NCBI GenBank assembly: GCA_002340255.1
Contig: DDLS01000113.1
Span: forward strand, 1 to 29,766
Direction of reading: 5' to 3'
DNA length: 29,766 nt
Origin: Cyanobacteria bacterium UBA2566
GTDB lineage: Bacteria > Cyanobacteriota > Cyanobacteriia > Cyanobacteriales > Desertifilaceae
Both the position numbers and the translations under genes were made by a program. The notes under the pieces were generated by a model. The model ran no database searches and had not been told where the DNA came from. It worked only from the letters and a program-made list of their open reading frames with translations. Shown here piece after piece: positions 1 through 8,055 of the stretch (its first letter is position 1; every line of letters begins with the position of its first letter).

Positions 1-97
1 TAGCAGAGGAAACTGCTGTATCTTTCGCCATTTCTGTTTTAATAATAGAAAGCGATCTTAACTCAAGATACTATTATCCCTTATTGCAACAGCACTT

Positions 98-952
98 ATG
101 AATCTATTTTGGAAAGGACTGTTAATCGTCGCCATCCTTGTAGCCAGTGTTATTTTACCTGCCCAGGCGATTTCGATACGGGAATTTCCCCATCAGATTT
201 GGGATCGGAGCAGTGCGACCCCTCGGTTAATCAGTGCGGTGGATGACTCTAGCACCTTAGAAGACTTGGCACAACAAGCGTTTACCGCATCAAATCAGGG
301 CGATTTTGCCGCAGCAGAAGCCTATTGGACGCAAATTTTAGAGATATATCCGGAAAGTGCAGCCGGTTGGAGCAATCGAGGAATTACCCGTGCGAGTCAG
401 GGGAAATTTGAGCAGGCGATCGCCGACTATAATGAAGCGATCGAACTTGCACCTTCGGTTAGCGATCCCTATCTCAATCGAGGAGCCGCTTTAGAAGGAT
501 TAGGACGCTATGCAGAAGCCATTGAAGACTACGATCGTATCCTGGACATTAACCCCGATGATGCCCAAGCATACAACAATCGCGGCAATGCCAAAATGGG
601 CTTAAAAGACTGGCAAGGGGCGATCGCCGATTATCAAACCTGTAATGAACTTGCCCCTAACTTTGCTTTTGCCCTAGCCAGTCAAGCCCTCGCCACCTAT
701 GAAATCGGCGAAACTGAAAAAGCCATTAAAATGATGCGAAATCTGAACCGTAAATATCCCCAATTTGCCGACATGCGAGCCGCCTTAAGTGCTGCTTTAT
801 GGGTAGAAGGGAAACAAGGAGAAGCAGAAAGTAATTGGGTTGCCGCTGTGGGTTTAGATAGTCGCTATAAAGATATCGATTGGGTGACAAATATCCGCCG
901 TTGGCCTCCAGCTATTACAGAAGCATTAGAAAGATTCCTAAACCTGTCTTGA
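98..952 (+). CDS. Exported TPR-repeat protein
   Basis: The 284-residue protein starts with a clear signal peptide (charged start, hydrophobic residues 7-20, then PAQA before the probable cut near residue 24). It should therefore act in the periplasm or thylakoid lumen. From about residue 55 to 215 it carries tandem tetratricopeptide repeats with the usual G-Y/F-A-P pattern, for example W..RG.....G..EQAIADY..AIEL.P at about 91-122 and a similar unit at 125-156. TPR arrays of this kind bind other proteins, and in cyanobacteria exported ones often help photosystem assembly; that role is inference here. The last 70 residues look like weaker helical repeats. An inverted repeat (ATAATAG at 42-48, CTATTAT at 71-77, with ATCTT/AAGAT inside) lies just upstream and might be an operator or leader hairpin. 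Confidence 0.85.
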   Translation: MNLFWKGLLIVAILVASVILPAQAISIREFPHQIWDRSSATPRLISAVDDSSTLEDLAQQAFTASNQGDFAAAEAYWTQILEIYPESAAGWSNRGITRASQGKFEQAIADYNEAIELAPSVSDPYLNRGAALEGLGRYAEAIEDYDRILDINPDDAQAYNNRGNAKMGLKDWQGAIADYQTCNELAPNFAFALASQALATYEIGETEKAIKMMRNLNRKYPQFADMRAALSAALWVEGKQGEAESNWVAAVGLDSRYKDIDWVTNIRRWPPAITEALERFLNLS

Positions 953-997
953 TTCAGGATAAGTAAGACAACTGGCTATTGAACAATTGCAAAATTT

Positions 998-1573
998 TTA
1001 TGTTTCGAGGACGGCTTTTATTTTGTTCCATAGCCATTCTGGCATCGTATGGTGGGAGTCATAAACCTGAGAATATTTTTCCTCAATCTCTAGGAAATAT
1101 TCTTTGACATGCTCTTCCCCTTTTTTCATCAACGGATTTAGGATTTTTCCCTCAAATAGAGAGAGCGCCTTCCCTTGAATTCCTCTTACATAAAGCTGGT
1201 AAAAATACAACTGAGTTTCTTCAGGAATCCCCACACACTCCCAAGCAATATATCCTTTAAGTCCAAGCAGTTCCTCCCAGATCGGTAAATTTTCCTCCAT
1301 CTCAAATAGATTATTCCCAAAAGTTTCTATCGTTTTGTCCACCTCGCCATAGGCACAAAAACCGGAAAAGACGTAGCAGTATTTTTCCCCTCGGCAACAC
1401 CACGGCTTTTCAAAATTACAGGAATTGGTTGCATAAGGAAGTTGGTTAGCGAGCTGAAAGAGGAGTTCAAAGATTTTCACGTCATGGATGGGTGGAGTGG
1501 AGATTAAGAACGAGTTAGCACCTGCCAGATAATAAACGACGCAAATGCCAAATACCCAGCTACCGCCCACCAA
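998..1573 (-). CDS. Unrecognised hypothetical protein
   Basis: I do not recognise this gene. The longest frame starts with TTG at 1573 and gives 191 residues. The first 31 residues overlap, in another frame, a small ATG-started ORF (1504-1596), so a GTG at 1480 (protein starting V-K-I-F-E-L) may be the real start, giving 160 residues. Neither start has a visible ribosome binding site. The body has a Cys-rich patch (residues 52-73, with C-C-R-G-E-K-Y-C and a later F-C-A-Y-G). It then has a helical, acidic C-terminal half rich in Glu, Trp and Tyr (PIWEELLGLKGYIAWEC, then MPEWLWNKIKAVLET at the end). It lies convergent to the TPR gene and divergent from pdhB. The Cys cluster could bind metal, but no function can be assigned. 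Confidence 0.5.
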   Translation of the reverse strand: MVGGSWVFGICVVYYLAGANSFLISTPPIHDVKIFELLFQLANQLPYATNSCNFEKPWCCRGEKYCYVFSGFCAYGEVDKTIETFGNNLFEMEENLPIWEELLGLKGYIAWECVGIPEETQLYFYQLYVRGIQGKALSLFEGKILNPLMKKGEEHVKEYFLEIEEKYSQVYDSHHTMPEWLWNKIKAVLET

Positions 1574-1596
1574 TCGAGTGCAGATTCGATCGCCAT
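1504..1596 (-). CDS. Possible 30-residue single-span membrane peptide
   Basis: An ATG at 1596 opens a 30-codon ORF ending with TAA at 1504-1506. The peptide begins MAIESALDWW, continues as a hydrophobic, aromatic-rich segment of about 18 residues and ends QVLTRS. This is the make-up of a one-helix membrane peptide like the small subunits of thylakoid complexes. It overlaps the first 31 codons of the longest version of the neighbouring hypothetical gene in a different frame and ends 23 bases before that gene's alternative GTG start. The two could form a short bicistronic unit divergent from pdhB. There is no strong Shine-Dalgarno sequence, only GGGG about 12 bases upstream. I cannot assign it to a named subunit. 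Confidence 0.35.
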   Translation of the reverse strand: MAIESALDWWAVAGYLAFASFIIWQVLTRS

Positions 1597-1666
1597 GACT
1601 GTGAAGACCCCATTTTTTGTTAAACTGCTACTTTGACCTAACCCCACACTCTATTTATCGTAGCAA

Positions 1667-2650
1667 ATGGCAGAAACACTATTCTTCAATGCCCTCCGGG
1701 AAGCGATCGACGAAGAAATGGCCCGCGATCCCTCCGTCTTCGTCCTAGGCGAAGATGTTGGCCAATATGGCGGTTCCTACAAAGTCACCAAAGGACTCTA
1801 TGAAAAATATGGAGAACTGCGGGTACTCGATACTCCCATTGCGGAAAACAGCTTCACCGGATTAGCGGTTGGTGCTGCGATGACTGGACTGCGACCGATC
1901 ATTGAAGGGATGAATATGGGCTTTTTGCTCTTGGCTTTTAACCAAATCTCCAATAATGCGGGAATGCTGCGCTATACCTCTGGGGGGAACTTTACGATTC
2001 CCCTGGTGATCCGGGGGCCTGGTGGAGTGGGTAAACAACTGGGTGCAGAACACTCCCAACGTCTAGAGGCTTATTTTCAAGCGGTTCCGGGACTGAAAAT
2101 TGTTGCCTGTTCTACCCCCTACAATGCTAAGGGACTGATGAAATCTGCTATTCGCGATGGCAACCCGGTCTTATTTTTTGAGCATGTCTTGCTGTATAAC
2201 CTAAAGGAAAACTTACCGGAAACTGAATATTTAGTGCCCTTAGACCGGGCAGAAATTGTCCGTCGAGGTAAAGATGTAACGATTTTGACCTATTCCCGGA
2301 TGCGCCATCATGCCATGCAAGCGGCCAAAACCCTGGAGCAAGAAGGATTCGATCCAGAAATTATTGATTTAATTTCCCTCAAACCCCTGGATTTTGCCAC
2401 GATTAGCGCATCGATTCGCAAGACCCATCGGGTGGTGATTGTGGAAGAATGTATGAAAACTGGGGGGATTGGTGCAGAATTAACGGCTTCGATTACCGAA
2501 CAATTGTTTGATGAACTCGATGCTCCAGTGGTGCGCCTTTCTTCTCAGGATATTCCGACTCCCTATAATGGCATTCTGGAAAACTTGACGATTGTTCAGC
2601 CGGGTAAAATTGTAGAAGCTGTTAGAAAAATGATGGCACTACAGGTTTAG
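1667..2650 (+). CDS. pdhB: Pyruvate dehydrogenase E1 component, beta subunit
   Basis: This 327-residue protein is the beta chain of the thiamine-diphosphate-dependent E1 enzyme, which decarboxylates pyruvate and passes the acetyl group to the E2 lipoyl domain to make acetyl-CoA. Family signatures are clear: GEDVGQYGG near residue 27, LDTPIAENSFTGLAVGAA at about 54-71 with the conserved Glu that activates the cofactor, and a C-terminal transketolase domain (DLISLKPLD, then VEECMKTGGIGAE). Length is normal for the cyanobacterial and plastid form. secD and secF follow 100 bases downstream on the same strand; this pdhB-secD-secF order is known from other cyanobacteria and suggests co-transcription without a functional link. 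The alpha subunit is not in the window. Confidence 0.95.
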   Translation: MAETLFFNALREAIDEEMARDPSVFVLGEDVGQYGGSYKVTKGLYEKYGELRVLDTPIAENSFTGLAVGAAMTGLRPIIEGMNMGFLLLAFNQISNNAGMLRYTSGGNFTIPLVIRGPGGVGKQLGAEHSQRLEAYFQAVPGLKIVACSTPYNAKGLMKSAIRDGNPVLFFEHVLLYNLKENLPETEYLVPLDRAEIVRRGKDVTILTYSRMRHHAMQAAKTLEQEGFDPEIIDLISLKPLDFATISASIRKTHRVVIVEECMKTGGIGAELTASITEQLFDELDAPVVRLSSQDIPTPYNGILENLTIVQPGKIVEAVRKMMALQV

Positions 2651-2670
2651 GAGATGCAAGGATAGGGGTA

Positions 2671-2724
2671 TGGGGGATGGAGAGACACGGGGATTGACCA
2701 TTACTCCCTACTGCCTACTCCCTA
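2671..2724. repeat. Short-repeat tract between pdhB and secD
   Basis: A G-rich stretch (GGGGGATGGAGAGACACGGGG) is followed by ACTCCCTACTGCCTACTCCC-like heptamer repeats at 2702-2724. A C-rich relative, CCGTGTCCCCATCTCCCC, occurs at 20130-20147. These match the style of dispersed short tandem repeats that fill cyanobacterial intergenic gaps. No hairpin with a T-run was seen, so it is not called a terminator. Confidence 0.5.
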
Positions 2725-2750
2725 TATCATTCACTATCACGGATTAAACG

Positions 2751-4157
2751 ATGGGGAAACAACGGACAATTTTAGCTTTAATTATTGTGCTGGCGATCGC
2801 CGCGATCGCGGTATTGGCGAAAGTCGAAACCCGCCTAGGTTTAGACCTCAGAGGAGGGGCACAATTGACCATTCAAGTAAAAACTACACCAGAAGTCCCG
2901 GAAATTACACCTCGTAAATTGGAAGCCGTGCAACGAGTGATGGAAAATCGGGTCAATGGTCTGGGGGTTTCGGAGGCAGCCATCCAGACGGTGGGAGAGG
3001 ATCAGCTCTCGATCCAACTGCCGGGGGTTAACGATCCAGCTCAGGCGGAACGGGTATTAGGAGGCACAGCTCAGTTGGAGTTTCGCCAGCAACGGCAAGG
3101 AACAGAGGATGAGTTTGCCGCCCAATTTCAGATTTGGAGACAATTGCAGTTTGAGCAAGCTTTACTGCGACAGGAAGATCCAGAAGTGGCGGCAGAGGCA
3201 CTCGCCGAAAATCAGGAGCAGATCGCTAAACTCAATGAAGACATTGCTCCCCTCTTTGACAAAGTTGGCTTAACTGGGGAACAACTGCAAGACTCCTTAC
3301 CCCGTCCTCCCCAAGGAGGAGCAAACTGGGCTGTGATACTAGAGTTTAATGGGGAAGGGGGAGATAAGTTTGCTGAACTAACGAAAAATTTAGCTGGAAC
3401 GGGTCGCACTATTGGTATTTTCCTGGATAATGAACTCGTCAGTACCCCCACCGTCGGCGTGGAATTTGCGGAAACCGGGATTGTGGGAGGTCGTGCGGAA
3501 ATTACGGGGAATTTTACGGCTGAAACCGCTAATGACTTGTCGATCCAACTGCGAGGGGGCGCTCTCCCCGTGCCTGTGGAAATTGTGGAAAACCGCACGG
3601 TTGGCGCAACATTGGGACAAGATAGTATTCGTCGCAGTATCTATGCCGGGTTGGGGGGATTATTCCTCGTGCTGGTGTATATGGTGATCTATTATCGCCT
3701 GCCCGGGGCGATCGCTAATATTGCCCTTCTCGTCTATGCTCTGCTCACGTTTGCGGCGTTTAAGCTATTCCAAGTCACCCTCACCTTACCCGGGATTGCT
3801 GGTTTTATCCTCAGTATCGGCATGGCCGTCGATGCTAATGTGTTAATCTTTGAGCGTACCCGGGAAGAACTGCGTGGGGGTAAAACCCTCTATCGTTCCG
3901 TAGAATCGGGCTTTTATCGGGCATTTACCAGTATCCTCGATGGTAACCTGACTACCCTGATTTCCTGTATTGCCCTATTCTGGTTAGGCACGGGTTTAGT
4001 CCGAGGGTTTGCTCTGACTCTCGGTATTGGGGTCGTCATTAGTATGTTTACCGCCGTTACCTGTAGTCGTACCCTGATGTTATACGTGCTTCAGTTTCCC
4101 GGACTGCGTAAACCCAACCTATTTTGTCCCAATCTTGCTCCGCTCCCCAAACGGTAA
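2751..4157 (+). CDS. secD: Protein translocase subunit SecD
   Basis: SecD forms with SecF the membrane complex that uses the proton gradient to finish export of proteins through SecYEG. The 468-residue protein has one N-terminal membrane helix (about residues 6-23), then the conserved GLDLRGGAQL motif (30-39). A periplasmic P1 domain follows (ENRVNGLGVSEAAIQTVGEDQLSIQLPG), and then a block of five membrane helices from about 295. The RND-type signature SIGMAVDANVLIFERTREEL sits in the second half of that block. The C-terminus ends shortly after the last helix. The start at ATG 2751 fits the family; the Shine-Dalgarno sequence is weak. secF begins 4 bases after the stop codon, so the pair is surely co-transcribed and probably translationally coupled. 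Confidence 0.95.
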   Translation: MGKQRTILALIIVLAIAAIAVLAKVETRLGLDLRGGAQLTIQVKTTPEVPEITPRKLEAVQRVMENRVNGLGVSEAAIQTVGEDQLSIQLPGVNDPAQAERVLGGTAQLEFRQQRQGTEDEFAAQFQIWRQLQFEQALLRQEDPEVAAEALAENQEQIAKLNEDIAPLFDKVGLTGEQLQDSLPRPPQGGANWAVILEFNGEGGDKFAELTKNLAGTGRTIGIFLDNELVSTPTVGVEFAETGIVGGRAEITGNFTAETANDLSIQLRGGALPVPVEIVENRTVGATLGQDSIRRSIYAGLGGLFLVLVYMVIYYRLPGAIANIALLVYALLTFAAFKLFQVTLTLPGIAGFILSIGMAVDANVLIFERTREELRGGKTLYRSVESGFYRAFTSILDGNLTTLISCIALFWLGTGLVRGFALTLGIGVVISMFTAVTCSRTLMLYVLQFPGLRKPNLFCPNLAPLPKR

Positions 4158-4161
4158 ATCC

Positions 4162-5148
4162 ATGATTAGCATTATTAAACAACGTAATCTCTGGTGGTCG
4201 ATTTCTGCTGGTGTGATTCTAATGGGATTTTTGGCCATGGCAATTTCTTGGGGGAGTCCAGGAATTGGTGCCCCCCTACGTCCAGGTCTGGATTTTGTGG
4301 GTGGAACCCGTCTTCAACTGGATCTTGATTGCACGGAAGTGGGAAATTGTGACCAACCGATTGAGATTGCTAAAGTACGGGAAGTTACCGATCGCCTCGG
4401 TATTGCTAATCCCAACATCCAGATTACCGGTGAAGACGGCACTGGGGTGAGTATCCGCACCAAAGATTTGGATGTGGAGGAGCGCACAGAACTGCAAAAT
4501 AGTTTAGCTGAGGCGATCGGTACATTTGATGTGACTCAAACACAAATTGATACCGTTGGTCCCACCTTGGGGAAACAGTTATTTACATCGGGTTTGCTGG
4601 CACTTTTCGTGGCTTTTGCGGGAATTACCCTTTACTTAAATTTCCGTTTCCAGCTCGATTATGCGTTTTTTGCCTTTGTCGCTCTCTTCCATGATGTCTT
4701 CGTAACCATGGGAGTCTTTTCCATCTTGGGTTTGATCGCTGGAGTGGAAATTGATAGCCTGTTTATTGTCTCGCTGCTGACGATTATCGGATTTTCTGTC
4801 AATGATACGGTGGTCATTTATGACCGGGTGCGCGAGACCCTCCAGTTTTATCCGGAAAAGCATATTAATGATGTGGTCGATGAGGCGGTGAATCAGACGT
4901 TGATGCGATCGCTCAATACTAGCATTACTACCATTTTGCCCCTCGTTGCCATCTTCTTCCTCGGTGGCGAAACCCTAAAGTTCTTTGCTCTGTCGTTGAT
5001 TGTGGGCTTTATTTCTGGAGCCTATTCCAGTATCTTTATCGCCAGTACCCTGTTAGCCTGGTGGCGCGAGAAGACCGGCCGCGCTATCCTCGCAACAGTT
5101 ACAGAGGGAGAGGGAGAAATTCTAGACTCTACCCCAACTACTGATTGA
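4162..5148 (+). CDS. secF: Protein translocase subunit SecF
   Basis: SecF is the partner of SecD in proton-driven protein export. The protein begins with a membrane helix (about residues 8-27), followed by GLDFVGGTRLQLDLD, a short periplasmic P1 domain (ITGEDGTGVSIRTKDLD) and five more helices. These include TIIGFSVNDTVVIYDRVRE, the RND-type motif shared by all SecF proteins, and LNTSITTILPLVAIFFLGG. The frame is open from a TTG at 4135 inside secD, but the ATG at 4162, four bases after the secD stop, is the better start because the protein then opens at MISIIKQRNLWW as in relatives. It is the last gene of the pdhB-secD-secF run; a perfect 11-bp stem-loop lies just behind it. Confidence 0.93.
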   Translation: MISIIKQRNLWWSISAGVILMGFLAMAISWGSPGIGAPLRPGLDFVGGTRLQLDLDCTEVGNCDQPIEIAKVREVTDRLGIANPNIQITGEDGTGVSIRTKDLDVEERTELQNSLAEAIGTFDVTQTQIDTVGPTLGKQLFTSGLLALFVAFAGITLYLNFRFQLDYAFFAFVALFHDVFVTMGVFSILGLIAGVEIDSLFIVSLLTIIGFSVNDTVVIYDRVRETLQFYPEKHINDVVDEAVNQTLMRSLNTSITTILPLVAIFFLGGETLKFFALSLIVGFISGAYSSIFIASTLLAWWREKTGRAILATVTEGEGEILDSTPTTD

Positions 5149-5153
5149 TATAG

Positions 5154-5191
5154 GGGGAAGTGCTATAAAACTTTTGCCACAGCACTTCCCC
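5154..5191 (+). terminator. Stem-loop after secF
   Basis: GGGGAAGTGCT at 5154-5164 pairs perfectly with AGCACTTCCCC at 5181-5191 around a 16-base loop, starting 6 bases after the secF stop. There is no long T-run after it, so it may end transcription weakly or protect the mRNA 3' end. Confidence 0.55.
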
Positions 5192-5234
5192 AACGATCAT
5201 TATCTTGGATTAAGGGTCTAGAATATAAACAAAA

Positions 5235-6947
5235 ATGTTTCCAGGTTATGAAATCAAACCACGAAATAGATTGGTACATAACTTAAAAAAAATAAAGAGT
5301 TCTTCAAGTCTAAAAAGTGATGATTTATCCTGTCAATGGACAGAAATCAGCCTTGAATGCTGTTGTTCAAAATTGTCTGATTTACAGGATGAATTTTATA
5401 TCTTTTACGAGCATCCCGTACACGAATTTAAAAATAAATTATTCAAAGCTAGTAGTAATGAAGTTATTGAATTTATAAAAGAGGCAATTCTACCTGAAGA
5501 AGGTATGGGATTAGATATGACCATCTACTCTTTAGACATGAAAACTATCATTGCATTTAACCATGATGGAGATATTTTTTTAGTTAGAGACAGTAGTCAA
5601 TACAAGAGATTGGGAAACTGGGAAGAAGTGGTCGATAAAAAAAATGAAGATAATCTTGTCAGCATTGAAAATTATGATGCGAAACGAATAGTAGCAAGTA
5701 TACAGAATTGGACAGAATTAAAACAACAACAGAAGCAGGGAGAATATCAGCTCAGTAATGAGGATGTAGCATGGCAAGTCTACGATCTCTTTGGTGTAGG
5801 AAGATTAACGCCAAAAATTGTAGAGTATGTGCTTAGATTATTGATGGACATTGAGACATTTGATTATTTGGCATTGTTTCAACGGTTGCAGGAAGTTTAT
5901 TCTTCCTGGTGTGCAGGGGACTATATTGATGTTCCTCCCAATAAAAACTATCCCCTGAAAAAAATGCTGGCTCTGCAAGAGAGAATGGCAGATAGTGAAC
6001 CAGCTTTAGGATTACGGCAGATTGATGTTTATACAGGATTAAATGTAACGATCTTGCTCCTAGAGCTGCACCGTTATGGACAAGACAAAGCGGAACTAAG
6101 AGATAAAATCAACTTTTATCCTTGTGGACAACCCAATAATGACGGGAAATTAGAGGATAGCACTAAACTTTTAAGAATCATTGGTTATAGTTCCTGTATT
6201 GGGGTATTAGGCTTTCTCAATACAGTCGGTACCTTTCTTGCAGGTGTTAACCTTAGTGCTGCCAACCTTAGTGGTGTCAACCTCAGTGGTGCTAACCTCA
6301 AGCGCGCTAACTTCAAGCTCGCAAACCTTATAGGGGCAGACCTCAGTTGTGTCAATCTCAGTGATGCAGGACTCAAGGACTCAGACCTCAAGGACTCAGA
6401 CTTGAGGGGGGCAGAACTCAAAGATACCAACCTGAGTGGTGCCAATCTCAAGGGTGCTAATCTCGGTTGCACAAACCTGAGTGGTGCCAATCTCAGTCGT
6501 GCCAATCTCGATTGTACAAACCTGAGTGGTGCCAATTTCAGTCGTGCCAATCTCAGTCGCGTTAACCTTGTAGATGTAGAACTCATAGAAGTATGTCTGA
6601 GTGGTGCTAATCTCAGTCGTGCTAACCTTAGTGGCACAAATCTCAATTGTGTAAATCTCAGTCGCGCTAACCTCAGTAGCACAAATTTGAGTGATGCCAA
6701 CCTCAAGGGTACAAATCTCAGTGGTGCTAATCTCAATGGTACAATCCTCAATCGCACAAATCTGAGTGGCGCAAACCTCAGAGGTGCGAATCTCAATGGT
6801 ACAATCCTCAGAAGCACAATCCTCAGCGATGAAATATGGGGAGATATATGCTGGGATGAAAAAACACAATGGGAAGGCTTGCGTGGACTGGAAACAGCAA
6901 TTAATATTCCAGATCAATTAAAAGAGGAATTGGGTTTAGCGAATTAG
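5235..6947 (+). CDS. Pentapeptide-repeat protein with unassigned N-terminal domains
   Basis: A 570-residue protein in three parts. Residues 1-150 form a hydrophilic alpha/beta-looking region (W..I....C, then GLDMTIYSLDMKTIIAFNHDG) that I do not recognise. Residues about 165-335 form a helical domain with LGLRQIDVYTGLNVTILLLEL, RIIGYSSCIGVLGFLNTVGTF and a Tyr-Pro-Cys-Gly motif. From memory this segment resembles the linker before pentapeptide repeats in cyanobacterial NACHT-type proteins, but no NACHT ATPase is present. From about 336 to 533 nearly unbroken A(N/D)LSG-type pentapeptides form a right-handed beta-helix, ending in a WDEKTQWEGL motif common after such repeats. Its N-terminal half is more AT-rich than the neighbours and lacks GCGATCGC sites, which hints at separate origin. 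Pentapeptide proteins serve as binding scaffolds; the target is unknown. Confidence 0.85.
   Translation: MFPGYEIKPRNRLVHNLKKIKSSSSLKSDDLSCQWTEISLECCCSKLSDLQDEFYIFYEHPVHEFKNKLFKASSNEVIEFIKEAILPEEGMGLDMTIYSLDMKTIIAFNHDGDIFLVRDSSQYKRLGNWEEVVDKKNEDNLVSIENYDAKRIVASIQNWTELKQQQKQGEYQLSNEDVAWQVYDLFGVGRLTPKIVEYVLRLLMDIETFDYLALFQRLQEVYSSWCAGDYIDVPPNKNYPLKKMLALQERMADSEPALGLRQIDVYTGLNVTILLLELHRYGQDKAELRDKINFYPCGQPNNDGKLEDSTKLLRIIGYSSCIGVLGFLNTVGTFLAGVNLSAANLSGVNLSGANLKRANFKLANLIGADLSCVNLSDAGLKDSDLKDSDLRGAELKDTNLSGANLKGANLGCTNLSGANLSRANLDCTNLSGANFSRANLSRVNLVDVELIEVCLSGANLSRANLSGTNLNCVNLSRANLSSTNLSDANLKGTNLSGANLNGTILNRTNLSGANLRGANLNGTILRSTILSDEIWGDICWDEKTQWEGLRGLETAINIPDQLKEELGLAN
6235..6834 (+). repeat. 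15-base-period coding repeat (pentapeptide units)
   Basis: About 40 near-copies of a 15-base unit of the form GCYAAYCTSAGTGGT lie head to tail and encode the pentapeptide helix. Because the period is a multiple of three and the units are biased, both antisense frames across it stay open; those antisense ORFs are artefacts of the repeat. Confidence 0.9.
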
Positions 6948-6986
6948 AAGAAAGTGACTGATTAGCCATTATCATGCGAAGCGATG

Positions 6987-6992
6987 TATAAT
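6987..6992 (+). promoter_or_regulatory. Possible -10 box (TATAAT)
   Basis: A perfect TATAAT stands 34 bases before the TTG start of the small membrane-protein gene at 7027, preceded by TG. No convincing -35 element is seen at the expected distance. A short direct repeat (GATGTATAATCTACATCAG / ATGTAAT) surrounds it. Confidence 0.3.
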
Positions 6993-7026
6993 CTACATCA
7001 GATGTAATTTCTCATTTGGAATTAAC

Positions 7027-7422
7027 TTGGTTTCCCCTGATTCCCAGATTGATCTCGATCCCCAGTTTCAGGCGCAAGTGATGCGTTATCATCGACTGTT
7101 GGTTGGGGGACGCTGGTTGGTAGTGATTTTATGGTGGCTGGTTTTGGGATTTCCAAGTCTGTGGATAATGCGATCGCCCCTATCACTCCTATTCGACCAT
7201 TTTACCTGGTCTGGATTGTACTATAGTTTCTATTTCCACCCCCTAGCGGCGATCGGCTTTTCCAGCAGTATCGGTTTAACGACTGCTGTTTTAGTCTGGC
7301 AAAGTCGCAATATTCTCGTCGGTTTGCCAGGACCTTATCAGAAAGGCCTAGAGCGTAAGGTCTATCGTATTCGCCAACAGGGGAAAAGCCATCCCCTCTG
7401 GAACTGGGTGGTTGAAGGTTAG
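7027..7422 (+). CDS. Small two-helix membrane protein, function unknown
   Basis: I do not recognise a named family. The 131-residue reading starts with TTG at 7027 (MVSPDSQIDLDPQFQ); a GTG at 7078 and an ATG at 7081 (MRYHRLLVGGRW) are alternatives. The protein has a hydrophobic helix at about residues 31-48 (WLVVILWWLVLGFPSLWIM), a second at about 75-96 (AIGFSSSIGLTTAVLVW) and a basic C-terminal tail (RKVYRIRQQGKSHPLW). It should sit in the membrane with the tail probably in the cytoplasm. The tail and the helix pattern look like a conserved cyanobacterial hypothetical protein. Its neighbours, the pentapeptide gene upstream and the convergent Uma2 gene, give no functional clue. Confidence 0.7.
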   Translation: MVSPDSQIDLDPQFQAQVMRYHRLLVGGRWLVVILWWLVLGFPSLWIMRSPLSLLFDHFTWSGLYYSFYFHPLAAIGFSSSIGLTTAVLVWQSRNILVGLPGPYQKGLERKVYRIRQQGKSHPLWNWVVEG

Positions 7423-7461
7423 GGGAATTAGGAAAGGAATGGGGAATAGGGAATGGGGAAT
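7421..7461. repeat. Heptamer tract (GGGGAAT/AGGGAAT)
   Basis: GGGGAAT, AGGGAAT and GGGGAAT stand in tandem at 7441-7461, with looser copies before them. It is the reverse complement of the tract at 9426-9460 and fills the whole gap between two convergent genes. Confidence 0.75.
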
Positions 7462-7462
7462 A

Positions 7463-8053
7463 TCAATCCTCACCAAATCGTTGTACAGATAAGATAAAAT
7501 CAGGTAATACGCTTTCCCCAGAGAGCGCTGTGGGTAAACTCCGAACTTCCTTTGGCTGTCCCTGACGATAGATTTCTACCTCTTGATCTTGGGGATTCAG
7601 AAGCCAACCCAAGTGTACACCACTATCGAGATATTCCTGCATTTTTTCCTGAAGAGGGGTTAAGCGATCGCTTGGAGAGCGAAGTTCTAAGACAAAATCT
7701 GGAGCAAGGGGCGGAAATTTTTGGCGCTCCTCTGAGGTAAGAGTATCCCATCGAGAGCGTTCAACCCAAGCTAAATCTGGAGAGCGATCGCCTCCGCCCG
7801 GTAGTTTAAACAATGTTGAGGAACTGAAAACTTTACCCAGCTTAGTACGACGGTTCCAAATCGTTAAATCTGCTCCCAGTTCAAGTTCATAACTTCCGCT
7901 TTCTCCACCAACGGGCGACATTAGAATTAAGGCTCCTTGAAGATTGCGTTCAAAGTTTAAGTGAGGATTACTCATGCAGAGGAAGTAAAACTGCTCATCA
8001 CTGAGATGAACTTGTTGCAGATTGACCTTGAGGGGTAGGGTGAGAGAGGTCAT
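7463..8053 (-). CDS. Uma2-family (DUF820) putative endonuclease
   Basis: This 196-residue protein belongs to the Uma2/DUF820 family, which is greatly expanded in cyanobacteria and has a PD-(D/E)xK nuclease fold. The key residues are visible: SPDLAWV with the first acidic residue at about 93, and PDFVLELRSPSDR near 118-130, carrying the E-x-R/K pair. The region GALILMSPVGGESG and the C-terminal VEIYRQGQP are typical of the family. Family members are found near mobile and toxin-like genes, but their biological role is not settled. The start at ATG 8053 lies two bases from one arm of a 12-bp inverted repeat, which could hide the ribosome binding site. The gene ends in a heptamer tract. Confidence 0.88.
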   Translation of the reverse strand: MTSLTLPLKVNLQQVHLSDEQFYFLCMSNPHLNFERNLQGALILMSPVGGESGSYELELGADLTIWNRRTKLGKVFSSSTLFKLPGGGDRSPDLAWVERSRWDTLTSEERQKFPPLAPDFVLELRSPSDRLTPLQEKMQEYLDSGVHLGWLLNPQDQEVEIYRQGQPKEVRSLPTALSGESVLPDFILSVQRFGED

Positions 8054-8055
8054 GG

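Noticed and set aside
3212..3687. Several ORFs of 76-128 codons inside secD
   Set aside because: They lie wholly within a well-conserved secD in other frames and show no family features.
5205..5224. Promoter TTGGAT / TAGAAT before the pentapeptide gene
   Set aside because: The two boxes are only 8 bases apart, far below the 16-18 needed.
6185..6917. Long antisense ORFs (210 and 173 codons) opposite the pentapeptide region
   Set aside because: They are products of the 15-base sense repeat; the translations are monotonous (LRLAPLRF or EICTTEI patterns) and have no start signals.
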